Shown: positions 35,514-49,690, numbered from the stretch's first letter. The stretch: DNA of 64,000 nt from Callaeas wilsoni (GCA_013398955.1 VWPU01010350.1:1-64000); one strand, 5' to 3'. The notes: generated by a model from the letters alone, not told the origin. Translations and numbers: made by a program.

Positions 35514-38394
35514 CAGCCTGCCAGGTCAGAACGGGCCCCACATCACAGACTGCCTTTGAGTGCCTGTCTGCACAGCACGCACATTCTCTGAATTTCCTGA
35601 CACAGGGAATATTTTCCTGAAGAGAACAGCACACGGAAACTCTTTCCATGAAGTGTCTATTTCTCTCCATTGGCTATAGAAGTAACTAGCTTACTCATAT
35701 ACATCTCATTCTGGATGTCTAAAATCAGATGAAATAAATCCCACTCCCTGTACATCCATGAACTCAGCACTTCTGCAAATTGCCACTTGCAAAGGATCTT
35801 ACTATACTCTTTCATCCTGTGAGATCAGTATTTTTCAAGTGCTTTTCTCTTCAATTCTGTCATAAAAATGAAAGGAAAACAGCAGTTCACTTTAATGACC
35901 AGCATAACATTACACTGTTTTGAATCCAAAAGCACATCTTTCATTTAATCATCATCCATAAAGGTTGGGTTTTTTTACTTCATCTAGAAGAGTCAGGGAA
36001 TTGTTAGGTTTTACTGTAAGTCTACTGGCACCACATTTCATAACAATAACATTAATTCTGGCACTTTTATTTAGATTAAGCAATGATATTCTGCTGAAAC
36101 CTCTAAGGATGTGGCATAGCTATCCTAATTTGGGCAGTATTTAAGTTTTGGCATGTTTAAATACCACTTTGTGAAAGTGAAGCACATCACAAAGTAATGC
36201 ACATCTATGAATCTTACTTTACCACATATCTTATAGTGTGATTACAGCTGATTTCCATCCCCTCTAATTTTGAAACAAATGAAAATGCAGGATAAATATA
36301 ACTATTTTTGTAGTCAGGAAGACAAACTACATTGTGGATGAATGACATTGCTGGTTCTGCAAGCACAACAGCTGCAATACAAAATATCTCAAGCAGAAGA
36401 AGTGGATGAGAACTTTGTCCCATTCTCACAGAATATTGTAGAATATTAATACTTGGGATGCTGATGGAGAGAATTAAAAAACATATTAAATTATCCACTC
36501 ACTTCCCCCCAAAAAGTCGTGGAGAAGACTGTAAACTCTGCAGTGTCCTTAGACTTGAATCTGCATTACCAGTGATGTTCACTATACATTTACAAAACTG
36601 AAAATCCTCTTAAATGTGTGTTTATAAAGATTGCAAGTCACTGCATCACTTTTTATTTGTGTTCTGATCTCTCACAGATTCAGGGAGGGTGTTTCACCCT
36701 CCTCAGGGATCTTGGCTCTCTGTTCAAACTTGTTCAGATATCCCGATTCCCAGTCTTGTATCTAAAGCTAAATGCTTACCCAGCTATTTTTTTCTTTGAT
36801 GTTAGGGAGACTATGGAAACCTACTTGCAGGCAGATTACTGCATCTGAAGCCTTCTCAAAGATGTTCAAGCACAAATGGTGAGATCTTGCTTTTGTAGAA
36901 GAAGGAGCTGTGATCTTCTCTCAGATTTTTAGCCCAAAATGTTTCGGAGAGGTGATCTGAGTACTCTCTACAGCAGCAACAGTGACTATCCTTTCTTCTC
37001 CGTATTAGTACAGAACAGTAAGGATACGTTTTCTTTCCAACACTAACCATTAGATATGTTCAAAGACTACAGAGATCAACATTCAAAAGAACTACCACAA
37101 ATTTTACTGATTTTTGAAAAGCTGTGCTGATGGTCATGTGAGGATTCACGGTCAAACACCAAGAGCAGAAGTTGAAATGGGAATGGTCTTTCTTCCTTTC
37201 AGGAAAATATACCAGTAATGACCCATAGTCGTCTGCAAATTTTAAATACCATTAGTAAAATACCTGAATTATGCTTATAGTTGCTAAACACTGTGAGAGA
37301 GAAAACATGCATATTATCTTACATTTTTCAAGACTAAAGAAAAGCATGTGATCAGAGCAGAGAAGTAAACTACAGCTGCTAATGGTCCTTCTGGATAAGA
37401 ATTCTGCTGCAGTCTATAATCACCATTTTTTGGTTAAAACAATAATCTGTATTCTTATTCTTTGGCTGATAATAATCAGAAACATGAATTTAGTGCAGCA
37501 GATGTAGATGTAAGATTCTCTGGGAAGGCTATTCTGTTCAGCCCAAGGGTATGTTCCTAAAGGTATCTCAGGCTAATAACTTAAGTATCAGTATTTGAAT
37601 GAATGCAGTATGAGAAAAAGGTCACAGATGAGCATTTCCTGAGAGCATTATTTCTTTCTAACACTAAAGATTAGTAGCATATAAAAGTTGATATTTTATC
37701 CCCAACCAGTATGAAGCTGAGCTCTTAAAAGCCTTTTAGTGTCCTTGGTTGCACCACTAATCAGCTGGACTTCATTGTCATGTCAAGAACATCTGCATAA
37801 CTCTTTTACTAGTCTGGATTTAATTTTGATTTTTAAAGATTAATAAAGTGAGCTACTGCCTTCTGAATTGTCTCAAGTGGCCTTGTGCTTGGTCCATATG
37901 GTTATACTGAGTCATTTTTTTTAAGGTTCAGAAAGACAAGCAACATGAATTGGGTAACCACACAAAGGTGCAGTGGATGTTGGTGGTTCCATTTTTTTTT
38001 TTCTTAAGTTATTTATATTTGATAAAATAATCAGGAAAAATAGGCAAGATACGCTAGTTCTTCATCTTGATCCACTGACTTTACTCCAAAGGATGGATTA
38101 ATTGTCTTTAACCCCTTACAATATTATTGACTTAAATAATAATATATAAATAAAAAAAAAATTAAATAAATTTAAATAAATATCAGCAACAGCAAATGAA
38201 TATCTACTAAATACAGCAGAAGTAATATATTTATATCTAACGCAAAGGTTCAGGGAAGGAAACTTTGTGAAGAAAAGTGGATGCTTTGTGACCAGATGGA
38301 GGTATCATAATGCCCTACTGCCTCCTAGTCTATGAATTCATAGACACCAGGGATCACCTGTCTTTACCACACAGACGTCTACACCTGAGTCCTG
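35514..38394. other. AT-rich non-coding DNA
   Basis: No transposable element or exon recognised. An AT-rich low-complexity stretch lies at 38135-38190, and an 18-bp perfect palindrome at 38328-38345. Confidence 0.5.
38328..38345. repeat. 18-bp perfect palindrome
   Basis: GTCTATGAATTCATAGAC is identical to its reverse complement, centred on an EcoRI-type GAATTC. The CTATGA elements resemble CR1 tail octamers in both orientations, so it may be a relic of two CR1 tails meeting head to head, next to the CR1 tail at 38395. Confidence 0.8.
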
Positions 38395-38446
38395 CAGGAC
38401 TTGATCTTGGAGGTCTTTTGCACTCTTAATGATTTTATGATTCCAA
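38395..38446 (+). mobile_element. CR1 LINE tail remnant
   Basis: GGACTTGATCTTGGAGGTCT, then TTTGCACTCTTAATGATTTT and ATGATTCC match the last about 50 bp of the CR1 3' end in sense orientation. Upstream CR1 sequence is missing or unrecognisable. Confidence 0.75.
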
Positions 38447-38580
38447 TCCATGTTAAAAGGCTAGTTCTGACTCCCTTCAGGAGCCTCCTGAATTGGGTGC
38501 ACCCCTCCACACTCCCCTTTCAGTAAGTGGCAGGACAGACTCTCCGGTTCCATAGATTTCATGGAACTTCACCCTGACCA

Positions 38581-39020
38581 TGTTAGCGTGGAAACACATA
38601 ATCTCTGGATGATTATATGCAGGTGCTTTTATTGAAGAGCTCTGGGAATTAGGGGTACAGACAAACCCAAATCTGACTCCGACATGGATTCGAGATGGAG
38701 ACATTTTATACTCTTTCTTTACATAATCATATGTTGATTATTAGCTTGATATTGTTCTATTGTGTTTATTGGTTTTGCTCAAGCATGAATTTGAGCCCCC
38801 TCTCCCCACAGCATTTCTTATCTATTGTACAGGAGGGTACACAGGTGTAGGTTTGCAGTGTTCTAATCACGACAATGCGTGATATTTACTAAGTAATTAT
38901 TGCATTTAACAGCATCTACTATACAGGTGGGTACGCAGGTGTAGGTTCACAGAGTTCTAGTAAAGACAATGCCCACTCCCGTTTCCAAGGCCCATTTTAG
39001 CTACCATGATTTTAGGAACA
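38581..39020 (-). mobile_element. ERV LTR, minus strand, with duplicated U3 repeat
   Basis: On the minus strand the segment starts TGTTCCTAAAATCATGG and ends CCACGCTAACA, so it has TGTT...AACA ends. It contains a TATA-like GTATAAAA (38705-38711 reversed) and an AATAAA signal (38628-38633 reversed) in LTR order. In the U3 part lie two 58-bp direct repeats (38821-38878 and 38915-38972). On the U5 side the next bases, minus strand, are TGGTCAGGGTGAAGTTCC, the right position and opening TGG for a primer-binding site, so 38450-38580 may be ERV leader sequence. I could not find a target-site duplication, and ends are inferred. Confidence 0.6.
38821..38972. repeat. Two 58-bp direct repeats, 94-bp period
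   Basis: 38821-38878 and 38915-38972 start with TCTA and both end with GACAATGC. I count roughly ten mismatches over 58 bp with no gaps (about 83%). Position upstream of the TATA-like box of the LTR matches the usual place of duplicated enhancers in retroviral U3. Confidence 0.85.
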
Positions 39021-42000
39021 TTTTAACCCCATGCTATCAACCATGTCTGTAACACGCCCTGCACAAAGTGACCCTGCCTGGCCTCTCCCCTAATCCTGAC
39101 CCAAAGCTCTCCATCAGGCTGTTTCCCAGTCTGTGAAGCAGCTGCAAACACCCCAGCAGCTCTTTCTCGTGGAGGGTAAGGCTGTGCTCCTTGCCTGCCT
39201 TTCCTGCAGAGCTGTGTCTCTCCGTCAGCACACATCTCCAGGCAAGCCAGCCATCCACTCCATCCTGAGTAATCCACTTCTGCAGCCACGTCAGGAGATC
39301 TAGTTCCTTATTTCCCAGATTGTATGAATCTCTGAACAGACATTGCTATGCCCATTCTTGACCAGGTTCACCCCTCCCAGGCCTTTTATTACTCTGTCTC
39401 ATGCACTCACTACCTTGTTCCATTCTATTGGATCCTAGGAAGGCAGGACTTTGAGGGAAGACTGACTAGAACATTTCATCTGAAGAAGTACATACGAACC
39501 ATCATAAGCAGACTTGAAAAAAATAGTTTGGGAGTAAAAACAAGTATAAGACTTTCTGAAGTGGAAGAAACTAAAGAAGCAGCAGAATAGAACTAAAAAT
39601 GATTAATTCCTCCTGAGCACTTTGTTTTTGCAGGTGTAAATTTCTTTCATTTAAGCTTGGTCTCAGGCCAATCTCTTTTCAATGGAATCCAGAACTGCAA
39701 CAAAAGTCATCTCTGGTCACTCAGAAAAAGTATTTTCTGCTGCACAAGATCTGGTTATGTGTCAGTTCCACCTTTCTCAGCATTTTCTCATCTCGGCTGT
39801 GCTATAGGTTATGTATCTCCCGCTATTCTGTACTCACCTCTGCACTCCACAAACTTCCTCCTCCTCCAGCCTGGTTGCTGTCTGGGAAAACCAGTCCCAG
39901 CCATCCTCCAGAGGGTTTCCCCAATGGGAAGCTCCCTAAGCAGAGGGAAATGGTGAAACTGCCGCCCTGGCACTGAGCCATAACCACTTAAAAGAGCAAA
40001 AAGTGCATCCAGTAACTGTGAACAAGAGCTGTAAAACCTCTCATGGATATTCCAGAAAGAATCAGATTTATTCTCTTATACCCCTCCCTGACACACTCAG
40101 TGAGCACAAATACCTGTGTGGAGGACTCCTGAAAATCCCTCATCCCTCAGAGCACCACGGCAAAGCTCCTTGCTTTTAATGGGATTCCAGTTGTGTGGGA
40201 CTGAAGCTTCCCCTGCCACTAACACAGATTTACACTATTACAGTGGATCAGAATTTGTCCTGAGAACCTATTTTAAAAAATAAATGTATTTAATTCTATA
40301 TTTAAGAAAAATAATAGGTTTATTTGACAGAGAAAGAGAGTGACAGAAGGCAAAAAAGCAGCAGTAAGGACCACCTAGATTTTTTTTTATTTTTTTTTTA
40401 ATAATAAAAATACACAGTTAAGTTCATAACTTAATTCCTAGCTAAGCAATAAATCATCCTATTTCTCTTCAAACCCCTAAGGTCCTGGCCTGAAAAGCTT
40501 TGAGAATTGTACCCCAAACAGTACAGATAAGCTCTTATCAGATAAGCACATAGCAGCAAAAATCATCAGGACATATGGATACTCTATTTTTAGAGGAGAA
40601 ATACACAACTTCACATGGAAACTGTATACAACTAAATCCAATTTAAATATACATCCCAAGAAAATATTGCTGATGGAGACAGCTGTGTACATTCAGCATA
40701 GTCATAACCACATGGAGCTGGATTCACCTTGCAGGGGGATTACCCTCTAATTCCACTTTCTGGTGTTTTCAGGTCTGCCACGTAAGATGCTCATCCTGTT
40801 TCCTGGATGAGTATCTTGACATAAGGATCCTCACTGAGCCATTTCTAATGTTTTTAAAAGCAGTACTTGTCTCCCCGGGGATGAAAACAAGCCAGATGTC
40901 ACCCACCTTTCCACACCACCACCTGTCTGCCACTATCTTTTCCCACATCATTCCTGTTTCTCACAATTCTCCTTGTCCACAAACAGGAACACTTATTTAG
41001 GACAGAGGAGGCATTTGAATGAGGTTCCTGAGCATTTCCTCTGTGAAACTGATTCAGAAACAGGAGCAGCTGATGGCAATCCCAGCTAAATCAATACAAC
41101 ATATTTTCCCACAGCGTTTTTAAATGGTCTTTGTATTTATGTCACAACTGTCCCAGGAAGTACTGAGGCATTTAAAGCATGTCCATTCTAGCACCTCATT
41201 CCATCTGTCAGTCATAACTACACTAAGTTTTAGGACAAATCTCATTCTGATAAGATTTCTTGCAATTGTTCATGTAAGATTGACTAATTTCAGAGATGTT
41301 ACACCAAAATACACAGACCACAGATTCAAAAGTGAAGCAGCATAAATGTAAAGTAACTACCAAAGCAAGATAACCAAATTCAAGGCAATAAAATCCTATA
41401 ATTTAGGAATATTCACCCAGCTCTCTTGAGGAAAGGAATACCATTTTAGGCAAAGAGAGGCAAGCAAAGAAGCAAGAGCTATGCACACTGATGCATAATT
41501 TGAAATCTTTTAGAAAGAGCAACAAACACTTAGAATTCAACTGTTGCACCCAGCCAGGGATCTGTTTCTACACATCTCTTGCCGCAGTCATTCATAGAGC
41601 AGCTGTTGCAAAATTTTGCTAATAAACCTCATGGCTTCACACAAGACTATTCACAGTTCAGAACCATCTTTTCATAATTAGGATCCTGCTTCAGTCTTTC
41701 CCCAGATAACTGGGCTGTCATTTCAGAAGCCAAACATACTGAAGGGTAGAGTCTCTCAAAAAAACAGGGGCTGTTAGAAAAGCTAGAGGAAAGGTGAGGC
41801 ACTGTGTTGCTACCTGAATAACGCTCTATAACACAACCTGAAAGGTCTATTTTGTTTCACTGGTCCTGCCTTGAGGCTGAAATCTGTCACACAGATGTCT
41901 TTAGGCTGTGCTGCCAGAGCTCTGAGTACGCCAGCAGGCTCTGAGAGCCCTGTGCAGCCTCGGCTGGGACCTCCACACATCCACACGCTCTCTTTGTCCA

Positions 42001-42418
42001 GGCACTGAATTTAAGCTCAGCACTTGGTTCCAGTGTTTGAGCTCTCCTGTGTGTGTGTTATACTTGATTGTGTGCTGATCTGACCCTGCTTGCCTGCTTT
42101 TCTGAGCTGGTCTCAGACCTTCGTTATGGCTGTGGGCTTACTTCTTAATCGCTAACTTGTTGGCAAGCCCTGATTGTTCAGTGGGTCTGTTCTTCTTGTT
42201 CAGATACTTAAATTACATTTCATTCAGCTTCTATAGGATAGAAGCGCACAGCAAATAGAAAACATTATAGGTGTCTCTTACCAGGTGGTGGTTTAGATGT
42301 TCCAGATTCTCTGTGCCACGATCTCTTCCGCAGGGTTGGCGCAGAACTGTGACCAGAGGTACTGCCAGGTTGCTTGACGTTGCTAAATTCCTGAGATGAT
42401 GGTAGGGAAAAAAAAAGA
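39021..42418. other. Non-coding DNA
   Basis: 39040-39290 is GC-richer, with an 88-codon minus-strand frame of no recognisable family. A T-rich low-complexity tract lies at 40380-40399. No other repeat or gene is supported. Confidence 0.5.
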
Positions 42419-42536
42419 TGTGGAGGAGGCCTTGAGCAACCAGGTCTAGTGGGAGGTTCCCTGACCATGGAGGAGTGTTGGAACTTGATTATCTTTAAGG
42501 TCCCTTCAAATCCAAACCATTCTGTGATTCTGTGAA
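42419..42536 (+). mobile_element. CR1 LINE 3' tail
   Basis: GGAGGCCTTGAGCAACCAGG, TCTAGTGGGAGGTTCCCTGA, TTATCTTTAAGGTCCCTTC, ATCCAAACCATTCTGTGATT and CTGTGA: about 120 bp of the sense-strand CR1 end, severely 5'-truncated. Confidence 0.93.
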
Positions 42537-45500
42537 GTGACCCTCTACTTCTCCCCCTATTTGGCTCTGTTTTTACAGCTGATATGAGGAATCTGGGAGA
42601 GGCAAACACAGGCTCTCCCCCTATAACTTTCAGTGTTATAATTGTTTTTTCTCTATACTTATTCCTAAAGAAGGCACATGTTCAAGATCCTCTGACCTTA
42701 CTTCCATAGATCCATAAGTGCCATTAGGTCTTCAAGTTCCAAGCTGTTTTCTTGTAGTAAAATAGAGATCCTTAAAAAAAAGTTAAAATGTATCTCCTTA
42801 AATATATGTGAAGAGTGAAGATTGTATGTGAGGGAACCAGTGCAGTGCTGAAACCTTTTAGAGTTCCATAATGTGCAGTGACATTAATCTGCCAGAATTT
42901 AAAGGTAAATATACTTGAACCTATCTGTAATTCTAACATGTCAAAAGAGGACTAATCATTTGCACCATGGTTCTTTAAAATCAGCCAGAAGTAAAGTATA
43001 TTATTAACTACAGAGGCATCTGCTTGATAAAATCAACTAATAATAAAGAAAAGTCTGTATTGTATTTCTTCTTCCAGATTTACTCTGCTCAGTAGCTTGC
43101 TTTGGATAAGGGGCCAACAAATTTTTCACAGGTCTTTTTGGGACCTAGAAAAGTTTTACTTTTTATTCCTTTACTTATTAGACTTTAAGGTGAATATGAT
43201 GAATTTGGTACTGATATAGATTTCAGACACTGGAAATCAGGGTAGGAATATAAACTTATATCAAGTTATGTGTTTGTGTTCCCAGAGAAATGAGCAACGT
43301 CCATCATCAGAGTAATAAGATCATAAAAATAGTATGGCAACAGTTCCTTTTTCCTTGGAACAGAGCAGGGCAAACTTGGATGATCAAGAGTGTAAAACAA
43401 GAAAATGAATGTGTTAGATGAAGACACTGAATCCCCAAAACTCAAGTAAAGAAATTCATAAATCCCTGCTTTGAGTGAGTATCACACTGAGCATCTTTTG
43501 TAGTTGTTTCTGTGATTCAATTAATTGTTGACTGTTGTCAGCAGTCTGTTATGAAGGTGCTTATAAGACGCCTACTAAATTGGGGGAGGTGGAATCCCCA
43601 TATGAATCAGAATATTCAAATCTATCTATTTACTTATCTTCTGAATCCTCACATTTGAATACTGTACTCACTGAGGAGTAAAAAATAAATATTTATGAAA
43701 ACATAGGGCTTTCAACAAAGCTATTTTCTTGAGAAATTAGTTTTGTTTATTGTGCAGAAGTTCTGATCCTTTTAATGATTTATTCAGCAAGAACTCAATG
43801 TAGACTTTTGCACCCAAGTTTGCACAGTGATATTTGATACATTAAAATAACCGGCTGTGAGAGTTATTTAGGACCCATCTTTTAATTATTGGTGCTTCTG
43901 TGATTTCTTTTGTCTCTAAGTGTTTCTAGACTCACCACATTTAATTTCATCCTGCTTTTCCTGGAATCTTTAGATGCCATGCCAGTGATTGCTTTAATGC
44001 TGTTTCACATAACTGAGCTGAAGATGATATCTGAGTGTTCTTATGTGATCACCTGAAATATCTTCAGTAACTGCTCAGATAACAGGAAAATAACTTCCAT
44101 GAGGTTGCTTTTCTGGGGTACAAGTGAAACGATATCCAAGAAATTGATTTAAAGCTCTTAAAGAAGTGGTGTTGAGTTTTGCGTTTACTAATGATTAAAG
44201 GAGTAAGTGAGGGCTTTTCGCCAGGCTTCTGTGTATCTTTAAACATTTAGTATGAGATTGTGACTGTTCCCTCCCAAGTGCCCATTTCCACAAGGATTCT
44301 CTGCTCCCTTAATACAGAAGGGAAAGAGAAGATGTTTCTGGTAAGAATTAGCAGTTTTGGTCTCTGAGACAGGCAAGAAAACATGTAAGAGACCTGGAAC
44401 ATTGGATAAGTTTTCAAATGCCGACCAATTAATTCGGGGGTGATAAAACTTGTGGTAATATTTTACTTTGTTCAGCACTGGGAGGGGGTTATAATCCCAC
44501 CAGATTCTGTGGAGATCTTTTAACATCAAATGAGAAAAGGTTTAAGAAATTTGACTGGGAGTTTGCTGAGATATATAAGTTCCAAAACTTCTAGTGTCCG
44601 ATAGCCCTCAGTCAGCTGATGTAAAGGTAGGTGAATAATACACCAGAGAGTAAGAATATTAGGTGTTCTACTTTACTAATAATAAAGGGAAAGGAAAATA
44701 TCTATTATATTTCTAACACCGCCTCACACAACATGTTAATGAAGTTGAAGATACAGAAACCAGTTATGGACTGAAAATAACTATTTTCAGTGATAAGGAA
44801 AAGATGGCCTATGATATTATAACCGTCAGCTACAATTCCCAATTTCTAGGCAACCGACACAGGGTACAGCACCATGTGATTGGTAGAGTTTATTTTATGT
44901 TTGAGATGAACTCAGAAAATCTGATACAAAGCAGTGCAGAAGTGACTTTAACAGCCTTGCCAGCTCACGTAGGCAGAAAGCTCAAACTGCTGGCAGTGCT
45001 TCCATGAAACTCAGGACAAGCTGAACAAAGGGACCTACTTGTCTGCAGTGCCAGGGGAAGGCTCAGAAGTCATGTCAGGAATATAAATTTTATGTGAGAA
45101 AATGGTAAGATGCACACAAGCGATGCAGGTTGCAGAATAGCTCAAGAGTGACTCTGAGTGTAATAAGGGGTGTTAAGGAAAAGCCGTAAGATCCAAGGCT
45201 GCTGTAGGAAGATCCTTGAGCAGCAGCTATGACAACCAGAGATGAGTTTAAATAAGATGCTCTCACCTGCCAGTGAAAACCTTTCCCCTTGGACTCGGGA
45301 AGAAGTGATGACAGGACAGGCAGAGATAGCAGAGGAAATGAATGAATTTGTCCTGGAATTGTGAGACTCATTCTATCAAAGAAGGGGTAAAGTTGTCAGT
45401 AATGTCAATGCATTCAGGCTTAGATGAGCTTGGAGGTGCAATTCATAACATCTGCAGCAATCTTCTCACAGGTTTCTTGAAGAAATTTATTGTTCCTGAA

Positions 45501-48500
45501 AATGGCACAAAAAGCAATTATTTCTTTATGAATAAAATTTCTCTTTAAAACACTGAAAAAATATAGTGTAGGCAACACTAGACCAATCCACCTCTGTCCT
45601 TATCAGTGAGAAATCACCAGTAGCACAGCTCTTCTATGGAAAATTAATTCATTCTATTTTTAGCTATTATGAATGTTTTTCTCCTGTTGATCCCTGTTCA
45701 GATTTGTCATTGCCTTTTGTCATCAGGTTATTCTCTATAACCACATCATAACCTTCCGTGAAAGAATCAAAACCAAATATTATTTTCTGATTACTATTCC
45801 AAGAATTTTTGTCATGAATTCAGTGATTACGTGTCTTTAGGTAAACTCTTCAGATTCTTTCTGATTTACTGGGTATAAATTCACTTTCTTCACAAACTGG
45901 CCCCAATGTTCTGCACCCCAAGCCTTGCGCAGTACCCTCTGAGCAAGCATTTGGATGTGGAGTTTTTGTTTTAGTCCTCTCTTTCAGCTAAGCTTGTTGG
46001 GCTGCAGGGCACAGCATTCATGATAAAGGAGGTATATGAAGAAAATAGGAAGAGGTGGATGGATGAATAGCATTGGCTTTTATTATAAGACATTGGAGGT
46101 AATTTAAATAGTAGTTGACTTCGAGACTATCATCTGTATTTATTGGACAGCTTCTATTCAAAGTACATTCATTCAAAGTTAATACTAATGTATAAATTAC
46201 ACCTTAGCAAATGAAAAACCTCCACATCTTCTTTCAGTAATGTAAGCGTGGGTTTATACGCTGACCAATAAATGATTTTTGAGTATCTCTCAGCTGCCTG
46301 TCCTTCAATTCTCAAGAATCCTCTTGAGTCCTCAAGTCTAAAAAAAGAGAAAAACAGTTCTGCCTCAGTTGCCGTAGCTGTCAGGATGGTTCAGAACAGG
46401 CATATTTTACACTAAAATTAGAAATATTCAATGCCATTTGCTCCTACTTCAAAATGGAAGTAGGATACACTTTGCAAGTGATTACCTGCAGTAAAAAGTA
46501 TTAATCCAAATTCAACTGAAGAGGGGGACAGAGTTCCATTAGCCAAGCTCACAGAAAGGCATTTCACAGCCTCTGAGATGGTTCTAAGTATTTGTGAAAA
46601 TCAAAGTCAGTCAAGCCCTAAGCAGAACAGCTTGGTCTCATCCTGCCAAGCACCCATACGTGGAGGCTTTATGCAGATTAATGTGTCATTTCTGGAATCC
46701 ATGTTCCATGGGTGCTATAATGCTTCTCCACTCAGCAAGCACTGTGCAGCTTTTAATCAAGTTTCTAATCAATTCAGCATCAAAAAATGATTGGTTAACA
46801 TCTGTGATTTTAAACTCCTTCCCCATAAAATAGGCTGTGCTGTATAACGTAGGTTCTAATCTGCTTCATCTTTATTGATGTTTGTTCAAGCCAGGAAGGG
46901 CCGTGACTAAACTTCAGGAGCCTCTGTTGTCTCACGAGTGGCTGGAACCAGCCCCAGAACAGGTTCAGTCTCTACAGAGACAGCACTGGCCGTACCCAAA
47001 GAAGCTGCAGGTAGCTGTGTCCAACATTACCACAGGACATTAAATTAAAGACAAAGTTTTTCTCTTCCCAGATTGTCTTGTCTGCCACTGCATCAAGGGT
47101 ATTGAGAAAGATACATTGTATTTCCCACCTGGATTACTCTCATGAATTTGATTTCTGGTCATTTATAATCCAAGATAAAATTTAATATGTTGAATAAACG
47201 TCCAGTAATATTAATACATTGGAGCTGACCATCATGAGCTACAGTTCAGTATCTGGTGCTGAACACCCGAAGCAGTGAAAGAAAGAAAGAAATGTATTTC
47301 ACAATTTAGGTTCTAGTTTATGTTCCTTACTGCATTTTTCCTCTCTGACTTTTTGAGAAATAGAATTTATTACCACAGAAGAATGGGATTCCTGCACGGT
47401 CAGCATCTTGTGAACTTTAGGAGAAGATCAGCTAACTCAAGATGACTTATGTTTTCCTCCTGCACTTCAGAGAATTTCAACTTTTTGTATGTATCAGCTG
47501 GAAGTGAAAATGCTGAAAAACTCAAAGGAGGTAATAATTCCTGATTTTACCTTTAGCCAAGTCAATTACAGTGTGGAGGACAACCAACAACTTGATAAGT
47601 GTAAGTTTTCAGAGGAGCATCTACAAGGTTTCTGTAACATGTCTGTGGATGTGTCTCATTCACAGGCTTGGTGAGGAAGCAAGTATGTCTGACATGTACA
47701 GTGAAAAATTTTTACTCGGGAAACTAATTAAAGCTCACTGAACTTCTGTGGGAAACCTTTCCCCAAGTTATCCTTTTTACCCTTTTGTTATCAGAGGGAG
47801 AGTGTGAGCACACTGAAATTAATGAGACTTCCACCATGCATTAATATAAAATTCCTACTGAGTTATTCAGAGCACAATTGACAATATGTGATAACAACAA
47901 CTGTGATCACCCCGGTCTCCCCCTAAACTCTTTTGCAGTCAGTCTGCCATCTCCAGCAAAGATTTTATTAGGCAGACAAACACCATTTCTGCAAATACAG
48001 AAACATGACAGATAGTTTCTTTCTTGGATGTAGTCTCCTCTTCCCAGTTTAGAATACAGTCAGGAAAGGTATTTCTCTTTGGAAACCCTGTCTAGTAGAG
48101 GTCTTTGGATTAGTTCTTGCATCAAGGTCTGTAAGGATGACAGCCTCATTTGTAAAAGATTTTTTAAGGAAGTTTGTGAGACCTTTTCTGTTCATCAGCA
48201 AGTAAATAGATTACAGCATGAAAAATTCTCACTTATTATGTCAGATTCCATCTTGAAAAACAGCACTTTGTGAGCGTATTCTGGCTTTTCAGAGGTGAAA
48301 AATATCAGGTTTTGATTACTTACCAATTTGTTACATTGTCTGCTATAAAAAAGCACATGGATATTAAAGAAATAAGAGCATCGAGAGGTTAAAACAGGTA
48401 TTCTCACAGACTACATTTGATTTAGAAATAAAAAAAAAGGTTTTTTTTAAATTCAAACAATGGTATTAAGAATAAAAGAAGTCTGGAGAAGTGTATACGT

Positions 48501-49595
48501 CCCCTATGGTGTAATCTCAAAGATACCTTGAGTCCATCTAAAAATACAGCACCATTGCGTGAAATCTGAGCATAAGTTTATATAATTAAGTCATTACTTG
48601 ACTTAAAAGGTTTAAGGACTGTGGAAAATGACAGAATGACAGTCACATTTCACAGACCCATTCTTTCAGATAATCTATAGACAGCAGCACACATCTTGCA
48701 TGGCTCTTTTTACTCATTTACTTTTCCCTTCAATTTACATGGACTGGTAAAAATAAATAGGTTTTCCTTAAAAAAGCAGACTATGAGTCAATCCTTTTCT
48801 TCAGACTCTTTTTCTTTCTCTCAAGGTATTCTTATAACCTGTCATAGTGGAGAAACACAATTTAAAGACAAAATTAAATTTATTAGCAGTGAAAGTCCAT
48901 CTCATGCTTATCTGAGGTAAGAAATACGGAGCAGACGGGTTGAGATTTTCCAACACTGAAAATTCAGATTGTGAAATGAGCTTTCCAGATGGTCACTACA
49001 CATTTATTTTGGTCATTTGTATGTAATGACAATACCCATTTAATAGTGATGGTTCTGGAGCTAAAAAAAGAACATATTCATTTGCTGGATATAATCTAAT
49101 CACCAAGACAGACATGTTTTCAGAAAAGCTGTTAACAATGTAAGAAATTTATCCCATACAGTCAAAATGAATGGTATTTCTGTGTGAATAAGAAAATACT
49201 GAAACTAAAGCAGGGAACAGTCTTGGGATATGGAAGACTGCAAAAGAGTGACAGATTTATGCAAGATCACCTGTCAGGCCAGTGTAGAAGCTCAAAATTT
49301 TGTGGCTGCTCTTCACATGCTGCCAAGACCTTGTATTTACCATATCTACCTGAGAGATCTGCTTTCATTGACAACCTAATCTACTCAGCTGAATTCAGTG
49401 AATCCTAATTAATGATGTCCTGGGACCTAAATATAGCAAACTACTCTACAGCCAGTCAATTTAGATGGTACACAATGTTCGTCAAGTTCAAGCATGGTAC
49501 AGACAGCAAAGGCTACCAGGGACACTCCTCCCAAACCCAAGTGTTGATGTTACTTCCACTTTGTGGCTTCTTCAAATCTTTGCTATCCGTAGCAA
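42537..49595. other. 7 kb AT-rich non-coding DNA
   Basis: No CR1, LTR, RNA gene or convincing exon. A GAAA microsatellite lies at 47277-47292 and A/T runs near 48430-48450. Open frames are all under 100 codons. Confidence 0.5.
47277..47292. repeat. (GAAA)4 microsatellite
   Basis: Four perfect GAAA units. Confidence 0.8.
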
Positions 49596-49690
49596 AGAAT
49601 CATGAACTGGATTGGGTTGGGTGGTGCCTTAAAGGCCACCTCACTCCAACCCCCCTGCCCTGGGCAGAGACACCTCCCACCAGGCCAGGT
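49596..49690 (-). mobile_element. CR1 LINE 3' tail
   Basis: The plus strand reads GAATCATGAACTGGATTGGG, GCCTTAAAGGCCACCTCACT, CCAACCCCCCTGCCCTGGGC, ACCTCCCACCAGGCCAGGTC, the reversed last about 95 bp of CR1. Truncated at the GGTTGCTC block. Confidence 0.9.

Noticed and set aside
38289..38303. TGACCAGATGGAGGT as a second CTCF site
   Set aside because: Only the core matches and the flanks are weak; too likely by chance to list as a feature.
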